In this document: positions 45,570-54,587 of the stretch, piece after piece
Numbering within the stretch: the first letter of the stretch is position 1
Layout: every line of letters begins with the position of its first letter
Position numbers and translations under genes: made by a program
Notes under the pieces: model-generated
Seen by the model: only the letters and a program-made list of their open reading frames with translations
Database searches by the model: none
Told to the model about the DNA's origin: nothing
NCBI GenBank assembly: GCA_038503035.1
Contig: JAVSML010024618.1
Location: 452,959 to 516,958, forward strand
DNA length: 64,000 nt
Source of the DNA: Crocodylus rhombifer
Lineage: Eukaryota; Chordata; Crocodylia; Crocodylidae
Direction of reading: 5' to 3'

Positions 45570-46575
45570 CTTATAAAATCAGTCCAGAACAGGTGAAGAC
45601 ACTCTTAGATCATCTGGACTGTGATAGGGACAATGCCTCAAGGGAAAACTTACCAAAAAAGGACGAGGTCCCAAGTCTGCAGGACATGGCCAAAATCCAG
45701 AAGTCTGGCAGGAGCAAAACCATGGTACAGAAAAATGGCAATGAAAGAAAAAAAAGCACAACCAGTCCAGGAAGAGCTGGGGTCGGCTCTAGCCCCAGCA
45801 TGGACCTGCTTTATAGTGGTGTGCCAGTGCCAATTTGCTGCCCGGCCCCTTAGGGCAGAGATAAAAGCTCTGCCAGGAAAAGAGCTGGGAGAACTGGAAG
45901 TGAAGCTTCCAGTGGGGCCAGAAGAGCCCCAAGGATGAGGGAGCTCCAGAAAGGAGCAGTGGTGGCTGCCCCAGGAGGGGGCACACAAAGAAGGAAAAAG
46001 CCTGCAAGGGCCAAGGTACATACCCGAAGCTGAGGTGTGTATCTTGGACACCTCTGGACATGATTGGATAGCCAAGGACCCTGCAAAGAAAAAAAAGAGC
46101 TGTGAGTCCAGACCACAGTAACTACATAGCAAAGAAGCAAAGACATCCCTGGCAACAAGGTAATCTGGGGATAGCAAGGACCACAAGCCAATCTTCACTA
46201 CACCCAGGAGCTCAGAACAATTGAGGTCCATATCCTATTTTCCTTTAAGGTCAAAAGGCCAAGACAAAAAAAGTACTACCATCGTTCACTGTAGACATGA
46301 GCAGAAGATAACAACTTAAGGTTGGCGTAAGGTGGGGTGTAAGGGAGGCGGAGCCCTGAATCAGGAAACTGGACAAGCCAGTTTACAAAGAGTCCAAGGG
46401 AAGGTGGGAAGTAACATCCTACTCCCGGTAATAACTTATATTTCCATCAAAGACATAGCAGGTGATAACCCCCTGAAAGCCTTTCAAGGCAAATACTTCA
46501 ACACCAAAGTATCCAGATCCCAATGAAAAGGCAAAACCTGAGAGGTCCTTAAGAGCTAGGCATATTAGCAAATGC
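45570..46575. other. Unexplained block inside CR1-D
   Basis: This block lies where the EN-RT linker of ORF2 should be, but I cannot align it to the other CR1 copies. The plus strand carries Lys/Glu-rich short frames (for example KALPGKELGELEVKLPVGPE near 45865-45925). It may be a diverged linker, an undetected insertion, or both. Confidence 0.4.
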
Positions 46576-46952
46576 CATGGGAACTTACATGGACATTTTC
46601 AAGTTGGCTGGTCCAGACGACCTTCACCCAAGAGTGCTGAAGGAGCTGGCTGAACTCACAGTGGTGCCTCTGGTGTCTCTTTGAAGAGATGTGTAATTCA
46701 GAATTTGTCCCTAATTACTGTAAAAAGGCAAACTTGGTTATCATCTTTAAGAACAGAAAGAGAGACAGCTCTGCCAACCATAGACCCATCAGTCTGACTT
46801 CAGTCCTGGGAAAGATCTTTGAAAAAAATTGTCAAGGAGGCAATCAACCACAAGCTCACATCTGGTTGGGTACTGAGAAGCAACCAGCATAGCTTTGTAG
46901 AGGGGAGGTGATGCCTAAAAAACCTGGTGTCCTTTTATAACCAGGTAACTAA

Positions 46953-47935
46953 TAGTTGTGTGCGAAGTGGACCCTATTCATTTTGAATTTGGCCTGAATC
47001 AGGGAGAGTGATTCAATTCAGTGATTCATAGATGTAGGGTCAGAATGGACCTTGTAGATCTTCTAGTCTGACCACCTGCTGTGGGCAGGAGAGAAAACTG
47101 GGCTCAAATGGCCCCAGCCAGGTAAATGTCAAGCTTCCTCTTAAAGACCCCCAGGGTAGAAGCCATCACCACTTCCCTTGGAAGTTGGTTCCAGATCCTA
47201 GCCACCCTGACTGTGAAGTAGTACCTTCTAATGTCTAGTCTAAACCTACTCTATAGCAACTTATGGCCGTTATTCCTTGTTACCCCTGGGAGGCGCTCAG
47301 GGGAACAAGGTCTCTCTCAATCCCTGCTGGTCCCCCCTAGTAAGTTTATAGATAGCCACTAGGTCCTCCCTCAGCCTTCTCTTGTGAAGCCTGAACAGGT
47401 TAAAGTCTGTGATTCGATTCAGTTGAATCTGAAGATTCAATGCTGATTCAGAGAATCAATGATTCAGACATAGAAACAGCTTTAACTGTTTTTTCTACAG
47501 ACCTTGAGGTCACAGGCATGGCTCATGAATGCTGCAATGCTGGGGCAGATGGAGCGTTCCACAGGAGTGGGGTGGGGCCCTCTACTTGCTTGGCGGCAAA
47601 CCCGGAAGTGGACCAGAATACTTTTGGGACTCAGAAGTGCTGCTGAGTGCACTGGGGAGCCCCCTGCACTTCTGTGGGACACTCCATGCACCCCAGCATC
47701 ACAGCACTCATGAGCAGCCTGCTACCTAGAGGTACGTAGAAAAAACTTTTAAAGCTGTCTCTATGTCTGAATCTCTGAATCTTTCCGAATCTCTCTGAAT
47801 CAATTCAGAGGGTTCCGATTTGGTTTGGAGAGACTAAAGGGTCCTCTGATTCAATTCGGGTTCGAAGATGTGGCCACCGAATTGAGCCAAATCTCTGCTG
47901 AATTGAATCAGGGACCAAAGCTTCACACAGCCCTA
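46953..47935. mobile_element. hAT-like element in CR1-D, TSD GTAACTAA (8 bp)
   Basis: A perfect 8 bp duplication, GTAACTAA, lies at 46945-46952 and 47936-47943. The ends TAGTTGTGTGCGAAG and (complement) TAGGGCTGTGTGAAG agree at 11 of 15 positions. An 8 bp duplication is the hAT hallmark. The interior is GATTCAG-rich sequence around a GC-rich centre, with no transposase. The surrounding CR1 RT frame reads across the empty site (FYNQVTNHLDIGQEVDIIYL). A CR1-C piece is inserted inside it. Confidence 0.88.
47028..47408 (-). mobile_element. CR1-C 3' end inserted in the hAT-like element
   Basis: It carries the CR1-C 3' end (CATAGATGTAGGGTCAG) and the last about 110 codons of ORF2 on the minus strand, with the 5' end lost near 47408. 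GTGATTC occurs at both edges (47021-47027, 47409-47415) and may be a target duplication, though the left one also resembles the CR1 tail. Confidence 0.88.
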
Positions 47936-49088
47936 GTAACTAACCACCTGGACATAGGACAGGAGGTGGACATCATCTACCTATATTTCAGCAAGGCCTT
48001 TGATACTGTGTCCCTTGAAATTCTCTCAGTTAGTTGAAAAGTACTGGCCTAAAACAGGGTACAGTGAGGTGGGCTGGGAACTGGCTTAGTGGCCAATCCC
48101 AATGAGTCATAATTGATGGTATGAGATCAGTCTTCAGTGGTGTACCCCATGGGTCAGTGCTTGGGCCCCTGCTCTTTAATATCTTTATTAATGACCTGGA
48201 TGAGGGAGTGAAGAGTGCAATGATTAAGTTTGCAGATGATACCAAGCTGTGGGGACAAGCAAGCATGTCAGAGGACAGGTCAAGGACAGGCTATTGTCTG
48301 AGCAAGACCATATGAGGTTCAACAGGGACTAATGTCAGATCCTTCATCTGGGTAGGAAGAGCCTTCACCATATCTATACAATGGGCGGTGGTCCACTGGC
48401 TGGCATTGCATCCAAAAGGGACCTAGGGGTGTCAATTGACGAGAGGATGAATATGAACCATCAGTGTGATGAAGTCACCAACAGAGCAAATAGAACGCTG
48501 GTGTGCATCAGCAGATGTGTCACCAATAGGTCCAGAGAGGTGCTCCTCCCCCTCTATTCAGCACTGGTGAGGCCACTGTGTCCAGTTCCGGGCATTGCTT
48601 TTCAAGAAGGATGGGAACAAGCTCAAAAGGGTGCAGAGAAGGGGCACCCACATGATCAAGGGCCTGAGGGAAAGGCCCTATGAGGAAAGACTTCAGTATC
48701 TTGGTTTGTTCATCCTGAGCAAAAGAAGGCTGAGAGGTAACTTGATAGCCATCTACAAATATGTCAAGGGAGAATACCAGGATCTAAGAGAACAACTTTT
48801 CAGAAAAGCCCCCCTCCCCACCCCGAAAAACATGAACCAATGGACACAAGCTAGTCAAGGAAAAGTTTCAGCTGGACATAAAGAAAACTTATTTTCTATA
48901 TGGGTAACTAGAATCTGGAGCACACTTCCAGCAGAGGTGGTGCAGTTACCATCTCTGGCAGTCTTAAGAGAAGGCTGAACAAATATCTCATTGAGCTCGC
49001 CTGAGCCCAACTACCTCCTGCCCATCGCAGGGGACTGGACTTGCTGATCTTACAGGTTCTTTCCCATCCTTCTTTCTATGATTCTATG

Positions 49089-50245
49089 AATTAACCATTA
49101 TCAATGCTGGACAATGCTAAAAGCCTTTCCAGGTAAAATCTCTACAACATTGCTGCAGAAGATGTTCATAGTAAAATGGCTTTCCTTTTTAAACTGAACT
49201 AAAGGACATTAAATAAAACAACAATAAAGAAACTAGTCAAGCCTGCACCATGTCATTTGAGTGGGAGTGTGGAGTGGGGGAAGGGCAGAAGAAGGGCAGC
49301 CCTCCAAATTTTCCTAAAGAGAAAGGAGATGCAAATCCTTTGCTCTCTGCATTCCACTGCAGTGTCCCCTCCTCCACTACAAATGCAGTGAGAGCTCCCT
49401 TTCCTGCTTCTATATTACACTGATGTTTCATAAGTAGCTCAGCAGGAAAGCACATCAATAGTCTAATATGGAAACTCCCTTTCAAACAATTGTCTCTTTT
49501 TCACCATTAAATTCCTGAGTTACTTGGACTTTTTTGTAGCAGACATAGTTCTTTCAGTTGTCATTAGCAATTAGGTCAATCTTGTTTCTGAAACAGAATT
49601 TGCATCAGACATTGCTGGACATGAGATGGCTTAGAGAGCATAAAGAAGGTACTTCCCACATCTATGTGGGATTGTATCAGAGGTGTTAATTCTGTTTTCA
49701 CACGGCTATGCTGTTATAGTTACTGCAACGTATAGATGCTACATTATTGCAATGACTTCTCAATTTGTTTTCAAAAGCCATTAAATTTGGCTACAGTTGT
49801 AATGGAGAAGAATATTAAAGCTCCTGGTAATTTGGCTCATTCATATGAAATCATGAGGACTTCCCTGGTTGACCTCTTCCAAGTTAAAGGCTCAAGAGCT
49901 GTAAAAGCAAATGTGTTTAGTGGAAATGTGCCAAGATTGGTATAAAGGCATCGAGTGCACAGACTAGTCCTGGTCATGCAGCAGCAACTAAGGCAGTAGA
50001 AGATATTTTACTTTTGAAAAAGATGCAGCAGCAACATTTTATCAGAGTATTTCCAGCTGAAAATTATGGAAGCCAATAGCTGCTAAGTAGTTAAGTTTCC
50101 TGAGAGATGGATTTGACTAACCAGGCATCAGTGACATCTATGGAACACAGTATATGTCCTGACTGTTACTGTGTTCATCCTATTGATTTGTCAACTTGTC
50201 TCTCCTGCCAGCTGGTTTGTTTCTGTCACATACTAGTATAATGTG
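49089..50245. other. Unassigned sequence
   Basis: No real ORF and no recognised repeat termini. Confidence 0.5.
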
Positions 50246-50669
50246 TTATTCAATCATTCCCAATCATTCTAATTCATTGGGGAACCAATTTACATGGAAG
50301 GGGTACAATGAATCATGTTGTTGCAACATGGGATGCCCAGGCAGAAGACAGAAGCTGGAGGCTTGGTGTATAAAATGGAAATTTGACATGACTTTGGTTC
50401 ACTTACAAACACAGGCCTAAACCATACAATATCCATATGAAACAATAAAAATCCATACAAACCTGATAATAATAAAATATAAAACAGTGGATATCCAAAA
50501 CCAAAAACTTGCTACCAAAAAAATAAAAATGTTTAAAGCTTATCCTAAGTTTGAGCTCACTTATACTTATCTATAGAGAATAGAGAGGGAGAGAAAAAGT
50601 CAGAAATGGTTGGGGAAGGGAGGAAATGCAATTTTAAAAAAGGAAGAAGAAACTGGGGTTTTTGCTACA
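50246..50669 (-). mobile_element. Partial LTR, same family as 20642-22040
   Basis: Matches about 21590-22040 along its length (GGGAACCAATTTACATGG, GATGCCCAGGCAGA, AAAGCTTATCCTA, ATAGAGAGGGAGAGAAAAA). The outer end is TTTTTGCTACA at 50669. Only the first about 420 bp of U3 is present. The TATA box and R region are missing. Confidence 0.85.
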
Positions 50670-50986
50670 AATGGTGAAAGAATTGTACCTATGTAAATCA
50701 CCAGGGAAATAATTTTGCTTTATCTACTCTCTTGCTGTCCAAGAACAAGTCCAAGTGAATCATTTAACTTAGCAGAAGTGGACTCCCTGATTATTCATTA
50801 TTCATGTAACTAAGATCTATGGAGTCTGTCACTTTTGCAGAGCTCTTATCAGAGGGCCTCAAGGCTTGCTCTGAAACTGGAGTTGGACTCTTCATGAGCT
50901 TGTTATGCCTTTGCAGAAGTAGGGCCTTAGATAAGATTGGGGATAGGCAACATGTCACTAGTTGTCACAATACAGTAGATAAAACT
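50670..50986. other. Unassigned sequence
   Basis: No coding or repeat signature seen. Confidence 0.5.
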
Positions 50987-50994
50987 GTTTAGGA

Positions 50995-51230
50995 CAGGGG
51001 TTTTCAACTGGGGGTACATGTACCCCTATGGGTACTTGGGATGGACTCAGGGGGTACTTGGCAGCAGGTGCCACCTCCAGTGCTTCCACCACTGCTGCAC
51101 TGCTGGCACTTCTGTAGCTGCTGTGCACTTCTGCGGCCCCCTGGTCGCTGATTAGCCACTGGGGGACCCCACTCCCCCCGCCTGCCTGGCCACCGGGGGT
51201 ACACTGACCCAAAAATGTTGAAAACCCCTG
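50995..51230. mobile_element. hAT MITE, 236 bp, TSD GTTTAGGA
   Basis: Perfect 14 bp terminal inverted repeats, CAGGGGTTTTCAAC and GTTGAAAACCCCTG, with a perfect 8 bp duplication, GTTTAGGA, at 50987-50994 and 51231-51238. The interior is GC-rich (GGGGGTACxT repeats) and non-coding. Perfect duplications suggest fairly recent mobilisation by a hAT transposase elsewhere in the genome. Confidence 0.93.
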
Positions 51231-51238
51231 GTTTAGGA

Positions 51239-52980
51239 AATAATATTAATAACATGGAAAAGGAATTTTTAGAGATATTAATGTGATTTATGTACAATAG
51301 ATTTCACTGAAGTAAATAAAAATCAAATTTAGAGTTAAGTTTGGATTATTCACCAAAATATTTAAATGCACACTAACAACGTTTGTTCAATTCTGAACAA
51401 TGAGTTGCTAGGTGATATGAATATGAGTGTTGATAGTTATACCATAGTATGAGTTATTACCATAAATACAAGAATAGAGAGCCAGACGTACTGCTATAAA
51501 CTCATTCTTGTTTAAAACACTTAATGCATTTCTTGTCTGAAAAGTTGCTCTATAAGAATGTCACTTTCATACTTACCTACTTCTTGCATATATTCAGACC
51601 ACATTAGTGCCTCCAGTTGGGTTCAGAGAGCTAACAGTAAAAACTGTATAGTCTATATTCTGCTTCTCTGTCAGCTTCTATGTTTACTTGTTCAGTTTTA
51701 ATAATTGTTATCTGTGAACCCAAAGAAGGCAGTGATTTTTCATAGAAGTCAGCCAGGTATCATTTGTTTTGCTAAGTCTGGGCTGTTAAATTTATGAAGA
51801 TGCACAAAACCAAAAGAACCCCTAGGTGAATTTGCAGGGCTGGGTATTAATTTCTTTTTAAATCTTAGGCTATTTTAGATAAAATTAGTGGGTGATTATA
51901 ACAGGGAGCCAGGGGTCCCATTACTATAAAAGGAGATAGATGAATTGGGGCCAGCTGCATTTTGGATAAGCAGCCAGGAGAAAGCCCACAGCAGCAGAGA
52001 TCTGGGCCTTGAGGCTAGGACCCAGGGAGTACTGTAGTGGAGGGGCATCCCAACAGCTTGTTAGAGCAAACCCCTGGCCCCATTTTCAAAGGCAGAAGTC
52101 AGATGACGTGAAGGGGCAAGGCTTAGATGTTTATAAGTCCAACCTCTTGCTTGTGGCTGTTGGTTCATGTAGGCTGCAGGGAAAAGAGCTGAGGATGAAG
52201 CTGGCTGCCAGGCAAAATGAGGTACCCTGTGAACAGGGGAATCAAGTCAGCTTCTTATGGGAGGAATGTGGCAACTGTTATAGCCCTGAGGGGGGTTGAG
52301 TAAATCAGAACCAGATGGATAGCACATTTTCTAGTTTTTTGTGTTTAAGTTTAAATACTGGAGGACCAGTTTCTGGCTATGGGGTAGATGTGGAAGCCAC
52401 AGCAGTGACTGAGGGACACCCAGCATAGTCCTGTAAGGGTCAGGGCCCTAGGGACTGGTACTGGGAATAAGAGTAGCCTTGCCAGGGTTGGGTCTCCCAG
52501 GACACTGGCATAAAATTCATAGAGGCTCTAGTCATTGTCCTGCTAGGCACTATATTCTGCACCCCCGGGTGGATGATGGGTCTCTGGGATCATTGGACAC
52601 CCTAAGTTTTTACAGGATGGGTGCTTATAGGAACCATTTACATTTAAAAAGCATGACTTGTACAAAGCTAATGACCATATTAAAAAGCCCTACCTAGTCA
52701 ACCCCACTAGTGCACGCAAATGGTGCTCCAAGAAAACAGTTGTTTTCTGCATAACAAGGTGGCTTCACTGACTCCTCATGGACTGAGTGATGAGAACTAG
52801 ATGCTCTTCGATGACCTGGAGGTGTCCATTCAGTGAACAGAGGCACTTAATAATGTAGGCATGCAGCTACTGAATGCAATGCATGCCGTGATGGCCCTTG
52901 TAAAGAGGCACTGACACAGGGTAGCAGCTTCACATGCCTTGTGTAGTTGATACCATGTATATAGGAATAGATGTTACTAA
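51239..52980. other. Unassigned, possible LTR-like part at 51890-52980
   Basis: 51239-51890 is AT-rich and featureless. From about 51890 there is a TATA-like ACTATAAAAGG (51925) followed by purine-rich, GC-richer sequence with short ORFs and no recognised motif. This could be the outer part of the Gypsy 5' LTR, separated from its inner part by the CR1 at 53002, but it does not visibly match the 3' LTR. Confidence 0.4.
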
Positions 52981-52981
52981 G

Positions 52982-53001
52982 AAAAAAAAAAAAAAAAAAA
53001 G
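52982..53001. repeat. A run at the 5' edge of the full-length CR1
   Basis: A homopolymer of about 18-19 A directly precedes the CR1 5' end. CR1 does not use poly(A) tails, so this may have been the pre-existing target or an end-joining product. Confidence 0.8.
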
Positions 53002-53123
53002 CTCAGTTAGGCTCCGGAGCGGTGAGAGATGCATGGGTGAAACCCACTGCGCCCCCGCTCCCCCGAATACCCCCAGACACCCCCTCAGCAGCTGCAGAGC
53101 CCCCTGCTGACCCCCATCACAGC

Positions 53124-53134
53124 CAGAGGTAAGC
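53124..53134 (+). promoter_or_regulatory. Splice-donor-like motif in CR1 5' UTR
   Basis: CAGAGGTAAGC, identical to that in the other CR1 5' UTR at 22761-22771. Confidence 0.4.
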
Positions 53135-53398
53135 GGGCTCGCGGTGGGAAGGGGTTAACTCCTCGTTCCCTGGGAGGAGGCCACTGCCTGGTGCCGGGCC
53201 GGGTCAAGCCCCCGCCCAGGCCCCTACTTGGCCCAGCCCCGCAGGGAGCCACGCGACCGGAGCAACACGAACAGGCTGAGTAAACAGGTGCTTGAGTTAG
53301 CGCGGAGTTCACGCAGGGGAGGGTGTGGGAGGGCACGAGACCCTGCCTGTGACCCCCCCAGAGTAGTCAGCCCCAGCCGTAGCCAGCCTACCAGAGGC

Positions 53399-54495
53399 AT
53401 GACACAGATGGGCATGCGCTGCACACCTCGGGTCCCTTCGGGCTCTGCGGCCCCCCAACTGGGCACCTCAGAGACGGCCACCCAGACGGAGCCCATGGTC
53501 CCGGGCTCCACGCAGACGGAGCCCCTGGCTCCTGGCTGCGGGGGCTGCCTGTCCCTTTTTCAGGCTCTGGGGCCTGGGAGCATGGCCACCTCCCCTTGCG
53601 GGGTCTGCTCCCTACTGGGGTCTCTGGCGTGCCAGCTGGAGGAGCTCCAGGCCACAGTCCAGAGACTGCGTGCCATCAGGGACTGTAAGCAGGAGATAGA
53701 CTCCTACTGCCAGGCCCTTCTCCCCCGGGAGCCACAGGGGAGAGCTCCGTCTCCCTCTGTGACTAAGGAGGACTCTGGGACCTCCTGCTCTGCCCAGTCA
53801 GGGGCATGGACCAAGGTGGTCAAGGGCCCTAAGGCCCGCCGCACCAAGGCCCCTCCCTCGTTGGACCTTAGCAACAGTTCGCACCACTTGCAGCCCCAGC
53901 AGAGCCGGCTCAGTTGCCGGCTCCCGCAGGCAACCCAGGCTCAACCACAGCTACTGGCCCCGCTCCCCCCAAGTCAAAGTGAAAGGTGTTTGTTGTGGGA
54001 GACTCCATCCTGCGGGGCACTGAGGGGGCAATCTGCTGACCTGACCCCTTAGCCCAAGAAGTCTGCTGCTTCCCGGGGGCCCGCATCCGAGACATTGCGG
54101 AGAGGATCCCACAGCTCCTCCGGCCCACAGACCACTACCCTATGCTCCTTATTTACGTGGGCACCAATGACACGGCTCGGAGCACCCCCAGCCAGGTCAT
54201 GAGGCACTACAGGGATTTGGGAGCGGGGCTTAGGGGTCTGGGAGCTCAGGTGGTGTTTTCGTCCATCCTCCCAGTCTCGGGCTATGGGCTGAGGAGGGAG
54301 AGGAGGATCCACGCAGTGAACCAAAGACTGCGGAGCTGGTGTCATCGGGAAGGCTTTGGCTTCCATGACCACAGCCCGCTCTTTGGCGAGAGAGGCAGTG
54401 AGCTGCTGGGAAGAGATGGCCTCCACCTCTCTCCCCTGGGGAGGAGGCTCTTCTCATCCAGGCTGGCTGACCAGCTCCACTGGGCTTTAAACTAA
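53399..54495 (+). pseudogene. CR1 ORF1 (zinc-finger, coiled coil, SGNH esterase), two lesions
   Basis: ORF1 proteins of CR1 bind nucleic acid and carry an esterase domain of uncertain substrate. The ATG at 53399 (MTQMGMRCTP) is the best start; the frame is open further upstream without an ATG. Order: repeated TQTEPM/TQTEPL, CGGC and CGVC (paired CxxC, probable zinc binding, about 53538-53610), coiled coil SLACQLEELQATVQRLRAI, a Pro/Ser/Gln-rich linker, then the SGNH domain. A one-base frameshift near 53980 leaves the nucleophile block VFVVGDSILRGTEG in another frame, where a TGA (CpG-type change, near 54034) follows. The domain then reads YVGTNDTARS (block III) and GRDGLHLSPLGRRLF (catalytic Asp and His) to a TAA at 54493. 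Confidence 0.9.
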
Positions 54496-54587
54496 GCCCG
54501 CTGGGGGTTGGGGGAATACTGCCACTGCTAGCCTCCTGCCCAAGGCACTTAAGGGAGCCCACCCCTGCCCCAGCCCTGGTACAATCT

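Larger units (their letters stand above)
44598..49088 (+). mobile_element. CR1-D LINE, old, with nested insertions
   Basis: CR1 sequence runs at 44598-46952 and 47944-49088, interrupted by a hAT-like element. Blocks in order are the endonuclease (GELSCLYGNARNMGNKQDEL, LTETWWDDTYDWAVDIEGYR, GDFNYPDICWEDHS, ALGDSHHNLIRF), an unclear zone at 45570-46575, RT start (GPDDLHPRVLKELAELT near 46610, RPISLTSVLGKIFEK near 46790), and then, after the insertion, DIIYLYFSKAFDTVS (47970), [20 protein letters not shown] (48135), [11 protein letters not shown] (48226) and the post-RT domain. It ends in TTCTATGATTCTATGAATT. Many stops make it the most decayed long CR1. Confidence 0.88.

Noticed and set aside
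45610..46231. Minus-strand ORF of 193 codons with hydrophobic segments, resembling a membrane protein
   Set aside because: It lies antisense to the CR1-D interval, has no recognisable domain, and overlaps four other ORFs of similar length in all frames, typical of stop-poor GC-richer DNA.
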